This document shows positions 1 through 8,683 of a stretch of 64,000 nt of DNA, one piece after another. The translations under genes and the position numbers were made by a program. Numbering within the stretch: the stretch's first letter is position 1; the number at the start of each line of letters is the position of its first letter. Source of the stretch: Vibrio sp. Isolate34 (GTDB lineage Bacteria > Pseudomonadota > Gammaproteobacteria > Enterobacterales > Vibrionaceae); NCBI RefSeq assembly GCF_022397915.1, contig NZ_JAKEUO010000022.1:1-64000 (forward strand). The letters are read 5' to 3'. The notes under the pieces are model-generated. The model saw only the letters and a program-made list of their open reading frames with translations, searched no databases and had not been told where the DNA came from.

Positions 1-241
1 ATGGATAGCCTCGGCTTCAAGACCGCAAAAGCATTTAGCCTCAGAGTTCGGTTTAAGAGTTAGTGTAATAAGTGATGCTGTCTGGTGAGACTTTACTATT
101 TTAAAGCCTTCCCAGAATGACGATAGGAAAGTATGATTCGGCATGAAAACGGTAGTTTGTGTATGATTTTTGTTTGGCGACTAAACCATATCACTTACTA
201 CCGTTTTTGTTTTTAGTTCCCGCTAATCCGCGATGAACCAT
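1..241. other. Left edge, no complete gene
   Basis: No complete gene is visible. A short + strand reading frame is open from base 1 to a stop at 61-63 (20 codons) and another is open to about base 88; either could be the tail of a gene cut by the window edge, but neither is recognisable. Perfect 11-bp arms at 146-156 (AAAACGGTAGT) and 197-207 (ACTACCGTTTT) enclose a 40-nt loop and are followed by a T-run on the + strand, so this could end a rightward transcript entering the window. The loop is long for an intrinsic terminator. Confidence 0.35.
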
Positions 242-277
242 AAAAAAGCTTAGCTTTCATAAGAAAAGCTAAGCTTC
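242..277 (-). terminator. Rho-independent terminator after ycbL-like gene
   Basis: Perfect 12-bp arms (AAGCTTAGCTTT at 246-257, AAAGCTAAGCTT at 265-276) with a 7-nt loop. On the minus strand the hairpin is followed by a T-run. It lies about 35 bases past the stop of the leftward metallo-hydrolase gene. Confidence 0.8.
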
Positions 278-309
278 ATTTTCAATCGTTCTTTTACTAA
301 GTCAGAGGC

Positions 310-963
310 TTAGTAGAGTGGCATTTCATCTGCTACGAACGGGTTTGATGCGCGCTCACGGCCGAATGTCGATTCAGGGCCATGACCCGGAACGAATGTT
401 ACGTCACTGCCTAGTGGCCAAAGCTTAGTCTTGACTGAAGCGATAAGTGTATTGAAATCACCTTGTGGGAAATCAGTACGGCCAATTGCACCGTTAAACA
501 ACACATCACCAACAAACGCTAAACGAGCTTGCTCGCTGAACAGTACAACGTGACCTGGCGTGTGGCCCGGCGTGTGAATCACATCGATAACTTGGTTACC
601 AAAAGTCACTTTGTCGCCCTCTTCTAACCAAGTGTTTGGTTCAAAGGCTTTACACAAAGGGAAACCAAACATCTGGCTTTGATTCTCTAGGCCTTGCAAC
701 CAGAAGTTATCAGCCTTATGTGGGCCAACAATATTCACCTTCAAGATCTCAGCAAGAGGCACAGTGCCACCTACATGGTCTAAGTGACCGTGCGTCAATA
801 CCAAGTTCACCACTTTAACACCCAGTTCTTCGATGATAGCGGCTAGTTGTTGAACGTCACCACCCGGATCGACAACGATGCCTTCCATGGTTTCATCACA
901 CCACACAATCGAGCAGTTTTGAGCGAAAGAGGTAACAGGTACAACTTGATACTTAAGAGACAT
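310..963 (-). CDS. ycbL: MBL-fold metallo-hydrolase, YcbL/GloB-like
   Basis: A 217-residue metallo-beta-lactamase-fold hydrolase of the YcbL/type II glyoxalase group. The zinc-binding signature THGHLDH is at about residues 57-63, followed by the later motifs HTPGHTPGH, GDVLFNGAIGR and PGHGPES, so both metal sites look intact. No signal peptide is visible, so it is probably cytoplasmic. ATG at 963 is chosen over an in-frame TTG two codons upstream. In E. coli ycbL sits next to ycbK and ycbB, the same neighbours as here, which supports the name. Related enzymes hydrolyse thioesters such as S-lactoylglutathione; the true substrate of YcbL is not settled. Confidence 0.88.
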   Translation of the reverse strand: MSLKYQVVPVTSFAQNCSIVWCDETMEGIVVDPGGDVQQLAAIIEELGVKVVNLVLTHGHLDHVGGTVPLAEILKVNIVGPHKADNFWLQGLENQSQMFGFPLCKAFEPNTWLEEGDKVTFGNQVIDVIHTPGHTPGHVVLFSEQARLAFVGDVLFNGAIGRTDFPQGDFNTLIASVKTKLWPLGSDVTFVPGHGPESTFGRERASNPFVADEMPLY

Positions 964-1063
964 ATACAAACCTTAGAGGGCAAACTGAAATTTGGGCAAA
1001 CTATGACATTGGATGTCTACTTTGACAAGTGCCTACCGTATTGCCCTTCAACTCAGTTTAGCT

Positions 1064-1612
1064 TTACCAACTGCGTACAGGACCTGTGTCAATATGGATA
1101 AAGTTGCTACGCGCATAATAACCAACACCACCCGCGTTCAGGCTTTTGGCTACGTCTCTCAGCTCCTTTAAATCAACACCATCGATACGAAAATCGATCG
1201 CTTTTCCAAGCATGTGGTAGCTCTTTTTCGCAACCCCACTCGACTTAGATCGTAATGCTTCGTTTGTCGCCGGTGAACGGTAACCAGAGATGATCTGAAC
1301 TTCTTTTTGAATACCCAAGATATTTTGGATCTGAGTGATCTGATCAAAGAGGTTCTTATCCATTGGGTGGATTTCATTGCGGCGGAAGTCTCGACATAAC
1401 TTACTAAGGCGTGCCATCTCGTCACCAACATAGTTAGTGCCATCGAAATAACAAGTCTCTAATCGTTCACCAGTGTGAAGATTGTTCATGCTAATCGTTC
1501 TTGGTTGATCAGGGTATGAAGCAAAAGCGACAGAAGGAGTAAGAGAGGCGACAACAGCAGTACCACCAGCGTAAGTCAGAAACTGACGGCGTGAAAATAA
1601 ACTTTGAGACAT
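1064..1612 (-). CDS. ycbK: YcbK-like murein peptidase (M15/DUF882), Tat-exported
   Basis: A 182-residue exported peptidase-like protein of the DUF882/peptidase M15 family. The N-terminus has a twin-arginine motif (SRRQFL) followed by a hydrophobic stretch ending in AFA, so export by Tat is likely. The zinc-site motifs of the D-Ala-D-Ala peptidase fold are present: SYHMLGKAIDF and HIDTG near the C-terminus. ATG at 1612 places the RR motif close to the start; the open frame runs 24 codons further upstream but would bury the signal. It is the middle gene of a ycbB-ycbK-ycbL-like block and probably trims or remodels peptidoglycan. Confidence 0.85.
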   Translation of the reverse strand: MSQSLFSRRQFLTYAGGTAVVASLTPSVAFASYPDQPRTISMNNLHTGERLETCYFDGTNYVGDEMARLSKLCRDFRRNEIHPMDKNLFDQITQIQNILGIQKEVQIISGYRSPATNEALRSKSSGVAKKSYHMLGKAIDFRIDGVDLKELRDVAKSLNAGGVGYYARSNFIHIDTGPVRSW

Positions 1613-1810
1613 ACAGCAAAAAAACCAATTAGATCGAACGAAAAATGCACGATACATAATGGTATTTGCTGCGTCAACGTACAAAAACCACGCAAAACGT
1701 TAGTATTTGTAACCTTTGCGTGGTTAGTTATTGATACTCATTATAATTTTATCAATAGAAGCTTCGTTGTCATTTTTTGGTCAAGATCACCTTTATTGGT
1801 CGTATTTTAA

Positions 1811-3349
1811 TCAGCCACCCTCTTTGTCATATTGGTAGATGTCGCCGCGGTACTGTATGCCGCCCTCTTCAAACAGCACGGTTTGATAGATGATATGCAC
1901 AGGAATGCGCTTCTTGAGGCGAACCTTAGTATTAGGAGCAAGGTCGTCATTCTGATTTGGGGCCTTCCTTACCTTGGTCGCAAACAACAGCTCAGCCAGT
2001 TCTTCTGCGTGTTCAACACGTATACAACCTGAGCTATAGGCACGGAAGTCGTCATTAAACAGGCCTTTACTGGGTGTATCGTGCAAATAGATCGCTCGCT
2101 TATTGGGTGTGTTGAACTTGTACAAACCTAATGCGTTGCGCGAGCCCGCCTGTTGACGCATTCGATATGGGAACGAATTGAAGTTGATGGTCTGCCAATC
2201 GATCTCTGTGGTGTCGACCGTTTCCATTGAGCGCCAACCGTCAATCACTTGGAAGTTGTTCGTTTCAAGGTAGCTTTCGTCGGCTTTGACCTTAGGCAAG
2301 ATGTCTTTCACCATGATTTTCCACGGCACGTTCCAAGTCGGGTTTAAGATGACTGAATCTAGGTTTATCTCTAGAAGCGGCGTTTTTCTCGATTTTCTAC
2401 CGACCACAACTTTGGACTCAAAAACCTCTTCGCCACCTTCCCAATACTTCATGTCAAAACTCGGCACGTTAACAACAATGAGAGAATCTCTGTCTCTTGG
2501 CCACAAACGAACACGTTCAGCATTCAGAGCTAATGAGGTTAATCGATCATCAAAGCCCATGTTGATCCACTTGATCGTATCAGGGCCGATGATCCCATCG
2601 CCTGTAAGACCGTGCATACGCTGGAAGGACTTAATCGCCGTTTGCAGATCTCGATCGAACTCAGGAAAATCGACCGCGATCATCGAGGTATCAACGCCAA
2701 CCAAGGCAATACGCTCAACAAGAATCGCTTTGTCTGAAAGCTGGTCACCCAAGCGTTTCAAGCCTTTCTGTCTGTATCGCTCAATCTTGAGTTCAGACGC
2801 CGTTTCTAACACGGAATAGGTTGCTTTGAATTGGTCAAAGTCCCCTACAGGTGGCGCGTAAGACAGCACCATCTCCAATAAGTAATCATTGGTGACACTG
2901 CTTTTCAGTCTCATCAGGATATGGGGCGAAGGCGCAGGCAGTTTGGAATGCAGCTTACCCGAGAAGTACCACTCCTTACCGGCAAGTGGCGCATTTTCAA
3001 CGTAGCTTAAGTAATAAATAAAGGTGTCGGTGAGTAAGATGTCTAGCTCTTGCCATTGACCACGAGATTGGTACTGACGGATTTGCTTTAATTGTCGATC
3101 AAACAGCGGCGCCATTTGCGCTTGTTCTAACAGCGACAGTTGGAATTCAAACGCTTTAACAAGCTCCGGTGAATCCCAAAGGATAGGAAGAGAAGAGTCT
3201 TGATAAATACTCTGGGTGAGCTCTGGATAAATCAGCATAAAAGAGAGCTCTGAATCAGCCGGAATGAAACGGCCCTCGTCAGAACTCGTATAGCTCCATG
3301 CATGCACAGAAACTAACACCAATAATCCACAGAAGTATTTCGCTAACAT
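1811..3349 (-). CDS. ldtD: L,D-transpeptidase YcbB/LdtD
   Basis: A 512-residue periplasmic L,D-transpeptidase of the YcbB type. It has an N-terminal signal peptide, a large N-terminal domain, a peptidoglycan-binding helical domain (IKSFQRMHGLTGDGIIGP) and a C-terminal YkuD catalytic domain with HDTPSKGLF and the nucleophile motif SSGCIRV. The enzyme makes 3-3 crosslinks between meso-diaminopimelate residues and is known in E. coli for bypassing penicillin-binding proteins under outer-membrane stress or beta-lactams. ATG at 3349 is preferred because GGAG lies 6 bases upstream; an in-frame GTG at 3364 is an alternative. Confidence 0.9.
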   Translation of the reverse strand: MLAKYFCGLLVLVSVHAWSYTSSDEGRFIPADSELSFMLIYPELTQSIYQDSSLPILWDSPELVKAFEFQLSLLEQAQMAPLFDRQLKQIRQYQSRGQWQELDILLTDTFIYYLSYVENAPLAGKEWYFSGKLHSKLPAPSPHILMRLKSSVTNDYLLEMVLSYAPPVGDFDQFKATYSVLETASELKIERYRQKGLKRLGDQLSDKAILVERIALVGVDTSMIAVDFPEFDRDLQTAIKSFQRMHGLTGDGIIGPDTIKWINMGFDDRLTSLALNAERVRLWPRDRDSLIVVNVPSFDMKYWEGGEEVFESKVVVGRKSRKTPLLEINLDSVILNPTWNVPWKIMVKDILPKVKADESYLETNNFQVIDGWRSMETVDTTEIDWQTINFNSFPYRMRQQAGSRNALGLYKFNTPNKRAIYLHDTPSKGLFNDDFRAYSSGCIRVEHAEELAELLFATKVRKAPNQNDDLAPNTKVRLKKRIPVHIIYQTVLFEEGGIQYRGDIYQYDKEGG

Positions 3350-3430
3350 GCTTAACTCCGTCACCAGTAATCCTATAAGTATGGCAAAGAAATGGGAGTA
3401 AGCATGTTATTTTTTAAGGGATTTTATGAA

Positions 3431-4528
3431 TTAAATTGCACTCCAGTGATTATCCCACTGGACGGATGATTGCTGGCTTGATTTCTCATATGGCTTGCGT
3501 TGGCTCACCACACTGCCCGCTCCAGAACTGAGTCTAAACTCACCATCAAGCAGCACAGCGCCAGAAGCATCGGATAGCGCTGACAGTTCCACTAACTCTT
3601 TCGTCTCTTTAGACCAGATACCGTAGCAATTGCCTCGTGGTGAGGTAGCAATGATCCAATCATCTGACGCCGCAATACTTGCGATATAGTGATTAAACCT
3701 TGCCCATTGTTCAGGCTCCGCGTTCAGTGATTCAAACTGCCCACCTTTAGTGTGCATCGCCAACAGCGAAGGATACTCGTCCGGCTCACCGCGATATTGC
3801 TGACCACAAAGCACGGTTTCAGCGCCATCGTGGGCTAAATGTCGAATGCTTAGCTTCTTGTCCAACAACTCAACCTGATCAAGTAACACACCTTCAGGAG
3901 ATACATAACTCAGGCTCGGTTGCATTGAATCCAAGTTTTTCGGTGTTCTTCCGTCAGTATGAACGCCACCAACGCCGATCGCGAGATTACCATCAGGCAT
4001 GATGATCACTTCATGAGGACCAATACCAAAACCGATGAACTCTTCAACCTTACGATAGCCTTGAGCGACATCGTAAACACCAATCACACCTTGGCTGCTG
4101 TCCGTTTTACCTTCAGTGGCATACAGTAACTTGCCATCTAACGAGTAAACGCCATGACCATAGAAGTGGCGGTTGTTCCCTTTCACCACCATTTTAATCT
4201 GCTCGCCCTTTTTATAGTCGAACACCATAAAATAGTCACCAGGACGACGAGCAAACACCACGGCATGCGATGAGGTTGGACAAATAGCGACGCCATGACC
4301 ACGGTCAGGGATCGGCAACTGGCTCAATGGCATGCCATATTCATCAGCAACCACTGCTGAATATTGGCCACGACCATTCAGCGCACAACCAATCAGCTGG
4401 GGATAGTTCGACGCACTCGCCCCATCCTTTCGAGTCGCACAGCCAAATGGAAGCACAGGAACAGCTGCACAACCCAGTGCAGCCTTGAGTAGCGTTCTTC
4501 GCGTAGTATCAGTCACCATCGGTAGCAT
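3431..4528 (-). CDS. DUF1513 protein, Tat-exported, last gene of imelysin operon
   Basis: A 365-residue DUF1513 family protein. The start carries a twin-arginine signal (DTTRRTLLKAALG), so it is probably folded and loaded before export to the periplasm. The rest is rich in repeated strand-turn units (for example GHGVAICPTS, GIGPHEVIIMPDG, SIRHLAHDG), consistent with the beta-propeller predicted for this family. It overlaps the end of the imelysin lipoprotein gene by 20 bases, so the two are translationally linked. DUF1513 genes recur beside imelysin and di-heme oxidoreductase genes; a role in periplasmic iron handling is inferred from that context. No catalytic residues are evident. Confidence 0.82.
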   Translation of the reverse strand: MLPMVTDTTRRTLLKAALGCAAVPVLPFGCATRKDGASASNYPQLIGCALNGRGQYSAVVADEYGMPLSQLPIPDRGHGVAICPTSSHAVVFARRPGDYFMVFDYKKGEQIKMVVKGNNRHFYGHGVYSLDGKLLYATEGKTDSSQGVIGVYDVAQGYRKVEEFIGFGIGPHEVIIMPDGNLAIGVGGVHTDGRTPKNLDSMQPSLSYVSPEGVLLDQVELLDKKLSIRHLAHDGAETVLCGQQYRGEPDEYPSLLAMHTKGGQFESLNAEPEQWARFNHYIASIAASDDWIIATSPRGNCYGIWSKETKELVELSALSDASGAVLLDGEFRLSSGAGSVVSQRKPYEKSSQQSSVQWDNHWSAI

Positions 4529-5570
4529 TAAATCCTATTACCACGCCAAGCTCTATCGCCACTTCTTCATGAATCAGGTACTTCAAACGTTCTAGTTTGT
4601 TGTATTGAGTCAACACATCTCGGTAGCCCTCTTTACTCTGCAGTAACTCGAACAAGCTCGAATCAGTCGGCCAAGTCTCTAACGTCAATGTGAACTGGTC
4701 AGCAACACGATCAGCAAGGTCGTTTAAGCCCTTCTCTCTCAATAACCCGTCTAGGCCATTGCCATCAGCAAGGTACAAATTCTGAAGTGCCGCTACGTTT
4801 GCTTTTAGTTGAATCATCGAGGTTTGTGCACGCCATGATTCTGAGAAGTAAGGGCGCGGATGACCAATTTTTGCCATCGGACGACTCAGCTTTTTCATGC
4901 TGTAATCAAGTTGGTTGGTCAACAAAGCAATGTATTCAGATTCCCAACGCATCTCGTCCAGAGCTAACCACGGGTTTATCTGCCAAGCTTGCGCAATAGA
5001 GGCTGATTTCACCGCCAAGTTTTGTGCGATAGCTTGTGAAGATAGACAACCTGAAGCTTTGTCTTGAAGCAGTGGAGATTGCTCGTCGTACAGAGACCAC
5101 TCCAATGCGCCTAGCCCTTGCACTGTCACACTCTGCTGTGCGATTTCGTCTTGCGACCAAACTTTATCTTGCTGAGTCAGTTGGCGCATTTTTAGGCCTG
5201 TGGTGTTCTTTTTGTCTGGCCAAAACTGAACATTCCAGCTCTCTTCCAGTGCCGCTGTTGGGCCTCTTTCTTGACCTTGCAGTGCCATCCAGCTGTTCAT
5301 CGTGAGCTGCCACTGATTTTTCAAAGCATCCAGCTCAATATTGTTGGTTTCACAGTACCTCTGCATCAAGACTTCCAGCTCACTGGAATGTTTAGCGAAC
5401 AGTACGGCTGAATCAAACTCTTGTTGATACACGCTGCGACTGATATGAGCAGTCGTGTCGGCTTGATAAGAAACACCATTAACCTCAGATGAAGCCGTTT
5501 GCTCACCCGATGATTGGCAGCCTGCCATGATTAATACCGACAAAGGCATTAACAAAAATTTATGTGTCAT
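4509..5570 (-). CDS. Imelysin-family lipoprotein
   Basis: A 353-residue imelysin (peptidase M75-like) protein. The N-terminus is a lipoprotein signal ending in MAGCQ, so it is expected to be membrane-anchored in the periplasm. The position of the imelysin GxHxxE motif reads GLGALEW, so the histidine is replaced by glycine as in a subgroup of the family; a metal-binding or structural role is more likely than proteolysis. It lies between the di-heme oxidoreductase gene and the DUF1513 gene, overlapping the latter by 20 bases. The operon contains two different imelysins, this one and the soluble one at the operon start. Confidence 0.85.
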   Translation of the reverse strand: MTHKFLLMPLSVLIMAGCQSSGEQTASSEVNGVSYQADTTAHISRSVYQQEFDSAVLFAKHSSELEVLMQRYCETNNIELDALKNQWQLTMNSWMALQGQERGPTAALEESWNVQFWPDKKNTTGLKMRQLTQQDKVWSQDEIAQQSVTVQGLGALEWSLYDEQSPLLQDKASGCLSSQAIAQNLAVKSASIAQAWQINPWLALDEMRWESEYIALLTNQLDYSMKKLSRPMAKIGHPRPYFSESWRAQTSMIQLKANVAALQNLYLADGNGLDGLLREKGLNDLADRVADQFTLTLETWPTDSSLFELLQSKEGYRDVLTQYNKLERLKYLIHEEVAIELGVVIGFNATDGD

Positions 5571-5629
5571 GCTGTTACCTTACTTCCTAATTTTTCTTTT
5601 AATTATATGAGTTCAATAAATATGAAACG

Positions 5630-5663
5630 ACCGCTGAGCTCGTATTCCTACAAGTTCAGCGGT
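5630..5663. other. Intercistronic hairpin, 8-bp perfect arms
   Basis: ACCGCTGA (5630-5637) and TCAGCGGT (5656-5663) form a perfect 8-bp stem with an 18-nt loop between the di-heme oxidoreductase and imelysin lipoprotein genes. There is no U-tract, so mRNA stabilisation or processing is more likely than termination. Confidence 0.4.
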
Positions 5664-5674
5664 TATGTGCTTAA

Positions 5675-5717
5675 GTTAACTTATTCTTCGGGTTAACTTG
5701 TTCTGTGGGTTAACTCG
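5675..5717. repeat. 17-bp tandem repeat, 2.5 units
   Basis: Two 17-base units, GTTAACTTATTCTTCGG (5675-5691) and GTTAACTTGTTCTGTGG (5692-5708), followed by a partial third beginning GTTAACTCG. Each begins with the palindrome GTTAAC. It lies in the 175-base spacer between two genes of the imelysin operon. Confidence 0.7.
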
Positions 5718-5745
5718 ACCGTTAAACGACTGAATCTCAGACCGA

Positions 5746-7134
5746 CTATAGCGAATTCAAAAACGCCAGTAGTGCTTCACGCTCAGTGGCATTCAAAGAC
5801 AGAACGTTTTGTTTCGCCATTTCTGCTTCGCCACCATGCCAAAGTACCGCTTCCATAACGTTTCTTGCACGACCGTCATGAAGCAGGAACGTATGACCAT
5901 TCACTTCTTTGGTATAGCCTAATCCCCATAAAGGTGTTGTGCGCCACTCTTGGCCATTGGCAAGATACTCAGGTCGATTATCCGCTAAACCTTCACCCAT
6001 ATCGTGCAACAACATATCTGTATATGGGCTAATTAACTGATTAGATAATGCAGGCAGACCTTCTCGCTCAGCCGTGCGGAACTCCGCTTGGTGACAACTT
6101 TGACAGCCAACGTCTTTAAACAGTTTTTTACCTTGCACGACAGCTGGGTTATCTACGTTACGACGAATAGGTACTGCTAAGTGCTGCGAATAGAACTCCA
6201 CAAAATCTAGAATGTTGTCGCTGACTTCTGGCTCACCACCATTTGGGAAATCATTACAAGTCGATTGCGCAGATGTGCAGTTTTCGTTCGGGAACAAGCT
6301 GCTTGTTAGGCCTAAGTCACCGTTAAATGCCGCCGCGTTTTGCTGCATTAGATTTGGCTGTCCGGCTTTCCAACCGAAGCGACCGAGCGCCATCTCGTTG
6401 GTTTGAACATCAAGAACATAGTTGGCTTTACCCGACACGCCCTGTTTGTCCGCCAATTGTTGCTCAGCAAATCCTAGAATCGTTTCTTTTGGAATGCTTT
6501 CAAGCAAGCCAAGGCCGATCATTGGCGGAGCAACACGAGCTGAGAATTCAGTTTTAGGGTGCATCTCACCGAACGCAAGCTCAGTAATTTTTAAAGTGGG
6601 TTTACGCAGAGTAACGACTGTGCCGTCTTTGAATTCAACAGGAACATCGGTGTAACTGATGTTCACTTTACCCTCTGGTTTGACACCTTGAAGAGCGAAA
6701 TCTTGTAGCTGACCGCCGTAGGTCGGTTCTGGAATACCACCATCACGAATAAAGGCTTGTCTCTGCTCTGGCGTTTCAGTCGGAATACTTAAACGAACCA
6801 ACATGGATACTGCGTTGTCATCGCCTTTTTCTGGCGCGTGACCACGACCATCTTTGATGTGGCAGTTTTGGCATCCGTTGGTATTAAATAGTGGTCCTAA
6901 TCCATCACGAGCATCAGTTGATGACGGTGCGGGAACCCAAGGGTTTCTAAAGAAGCTGTTACCTACGCTGAAATCCAAGCGTTTGCTCATAGGTAGGTTG
7001 GCTGCGGGAAGAGAAAAAGCGTTCGCTCCCTCTTTCTTCACGGTCGTTTTGCCACCAGAGTAGGTTTCATGAGCGTGTAATGGAGATACGAAAAACAGTG
7101 CGGTTAATAGTGAGGCTGAGAGATACGACTTCAT
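5746..7134 (-). CDS. Di-heme oxidoreductase (DUF1111), putative peroxidase
   Basis: A 462-residue secreted c-type cytochrome of the di-heme oxidoreductase (DUF1111) family. A signal peptide (MKSYLSAS...LHA) is followed by two CxxCH haem-binding motifs, CQNCH at about 88-92 and CQSCH at about 344-348, the latter in the C-terminal domain that resembles bacterial di-heme peroxidases. ATG at 7134 has an AAGG Shine-Dalgarno 6 bases upstream; the frame stays open for another 22 codons, but those are basic and do not extend the signal peptide. Association with imelysins suggests a redox role in periplasmic iron acquisition; that function is inferred, not shown. Confidence 0.85.
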   Translation of the reverse strand: MKSYLSASLLTALFFVSPLHAHETYSGGKTTVKKEGANAFSLPAANLPMSKRLDFSVGNSFFRNPWVPAPSSTDARDGLGPLFNTNGCQNCHIKDGRGHAPEKGDDNAVSMLVRLSIPTETPEQRQAFIRDGGIPEPTYGGQLQDFALQGVKPEGKVNISYTDVPVEFKDGTVVTLRKPTLKITELAFGEMHPKTEFSARVAPPMIGLGLLESIPKETILGFAEQQLADKQGVSGKANYVLDVQTNEMALGRFGWKAGQPNLMQQNAAAFNGDLGLTSSLFPNENCTSAQSTCNDFPNGGEPEVSDNILDFVEFYSQHLAVPIRRNVDNPAVVQGKKLFKDVGCQSCHQAEFRTAEREGLPALSNQLISPYTDMLLHDMGEGLADNRPEYLANGQEWRTTPLWGLGYTKEVNGHTFLLHDGRARNVMEAVLWHGGEAEMAKQNVLSLNATEREALLAFLNSL

Positions 7135-7201
7135 ACATTGCCTTGCTGTGTTTTTGATTTTAGTTTTTTTTTGGGAGTGACTTTCTTGAGTAGCAAACAA
7201 T

Positions 7202-7224
7202 TAAGGGCTCAATGAGAGCCCTTA
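7202..7224 (-). other. Intercistronic hairpin after imelysin gene
   Basis: TAAGGGCTC (7202-7210) and GAGCCCTTA (7216-7224) form a perfect 9-bp stem with a 5-nt loop, 23 bases past the imelysin stop and before the di-heme oxidoreductase start. No clear U-tract follows, so partial attenuation or protection of the upstream message is more likely than full termination. Confidence 0.5.
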
Positions 7225-7246
7225 CATTAGTTTTGGCTTCGGGTTC

Positions 7247-8506
7247 TTAGAACTCGTGATCAGCCGTGTCTGGGTTTAGGCTATCAATACCAATCACACC
7301 CGCAGCACGCTCAATTGCAGCAGTTTGAGACACTAGCGCAACAATTGTTTTGTTTACTAGCGCGTTACCTGCAGCGTTGTCAGCAGCGATTAGCTGATCG
7401 AAGTGCTGGTTGTTTTTCTCTGCAGACGTTACTAGCTCGCCTACTTGTGCACGTGCTAGGTCAAACTGCTTTTGGATCTCTTTCGCAGCTTGCTCATCTT
7501 TTTGCTCTACTAGGTCAAATAGGCTTGGACCTGAAAGTAGAGTGCCGTCTTCACGCTTGTATAGACCCGTGTAAACGTTGTAGATGCCTTGCTCGTTGTA
7601 GTAGTGAGAGTTGTGCGTGTTATCAGAGAAACAATCGTGCTCATCTTCCGTTGAGTTCGCTTCTAGTGCTACCTTCATACGCTCGCCCGCTAGCTCACCT
7701 AGAGACAGTGAACCCATGCCGAATAGCATTTTACGTAGGCCATTCTCGCTAGATTCAGAAAGAAGCTCTTGACGGTAGTTGCCTTTCTCGCCTTCAGCCC
7801 ACTGCTTTTCCATCCACTCTAGGTCTTGGATAAGTAGCTCAGCTGATGCTTTTAGGTATGCGCCACGACGGTCACAGTTACCATTAGTACACTCAGCGCC
7901 AACAACGAAGTCAGTGTAAGCACGCTCACCTGCGCCGCTGTTAGTGCCGTTTAAATCTTGGCCCCAAAGTAGGAATTCAATCGCGTGGTAGCCAGAGGCT
8001 ACGTTCGCTTCAGAACCACCGATCTCATTAAGGTCTGCGATTAGCTCAGGGGTGATGTTTGTTGCGTCAACAGTTGTCTGACCAATTTGGAAAGTCTTGT
8101 TCGCAACGATGTTTGCGCTAGCGCCTTCGTTACCAAGCTCATATTGGTAATCAGAAGAAACGTAGTCGATAAGGCCTTCATCTAGTGGCCATGCGTTTAA
8201 TTGGCCTTCCCAATCATCAACAACAACGTTACCAAAGCGGAACACTTCAGATTGTTGGTAAGGAACACGAGACTCAAGCCAAGCTTGTTTTACTTGTTCG
8301 AAGTTGCCAGCAGAAGGAGAAGCTAAGAAGGTATCAATAGAAGAGTTCAACGCTTTTGCTGTGATTACTGAATCGGCAAACACTGCATGAGCAATATCTG
8401 CATAATGTTCTACAACTTGATCTTGAGTTACTGCTGCGAAAGAAGAAGCAGAGGCAAAAATGAGTGACGAAGTTACGGCTTTTGTCACTAAAGATTTAAT
8501 GGTCAT
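7247..8506 (-). CDS. Imelysin-family periplasmic protein, first gene of operon
   Basis: A 419-residue imelysin family protein (IrpA/insulin-cleaving metalloproteinase-like). The signal peptide ends near ASSFAA. The family motif GxHxxE is intact as GYHAIEFLLWGQ around residue 170, so this is the metal-binding type, unlike the lipoprotein three genes later. AAGGA lies 7 bases upstream of the ATG. The gene heads a leftward operon with the di-heme oxidoreductase, the imelysin lipoprotein and the DUF1513 gene, behind a Fur-like site. Family members are iron-regulated and cell-envelope located; a role in binding or delivering iron is the most likely reading. Confidence 0.9.
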   Translation of the reverse strand: MTIKSLVTKAVTSSLIFASASSFAAVTQDQVVEHYADIAHAVFADSVITAKALNSSIDTFLASPSAGNFEQVKQAWLESRVPYQQSEVFRFGNVVVDDWEGQLNAWPLDEGLIDYVSSDYQYELGNEGASANIVANKTFQIGQTTVDATNITPELIADLNEIGGSEANVASGYHAIEFLLWGQDLNGTNSGAGERAYTDFVVGAECTNGNCDRRGAYLKASAELLIQDLEWMEKQWAEGEKGNYRQELLSESSENGLRKMLFGMGSLSLGELAGERMKVALEANSTEDEHDCFSDNTHNSHYYNEQGIYNVYTGLYKREDGTLLSGPSLFDLVEQKDEQAAKEIQKQFDLARAQVGELVTSAEKNNQHFDQLIAADNAAGNALVNKTIVALVSQTAAIERAAGVIGIDSLNPDTADHEF

Positions 8507-8549
8507 GAAGCATCCTTGTTGAGCTTTAAATTATTATTCGTAGTAATAG

Positions 8550-8564
8550 TGCAAACCATTATCA
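8550..8564 (-). promoter_or_regulatory. Fur-like site before the imelysin operon
   Basis: Read on the minus strand the site is TGATAATGGTTTGCA. The left half matches the 7-1-7 Fur half-site TGATAAT exactly and the right half matches ATTATCA at 4 of 7 positions. It sits 44-58 bases upstream of the imelysin start, where it would overlap the promoter. Iron repression would fit the gene content. The match is moderate. Confidence 0.5.
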
Positions 8565-8618
8565 TTTACACTACGGATTTGAATAATACAAACTTACAAT
8601 TTTATTGCAAGATAAATA

Positions 8619-8646
8619 CAAAAAAACCTCACATTAGTGAGGTCTT
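8619..8646 (-). terminator. Rho-independent terminator after ribA
   Basis: CCTCAC (8627-8632) pairs with GTGAGG (8637-8642). On the minus strand the stem is followed by a run of T, just past the ribA stop. Confidence 0.8.
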
Positions 8647-8683
8647 TGAACATTTTTGTGTTATACGCAACAAAGTCGGCTAA

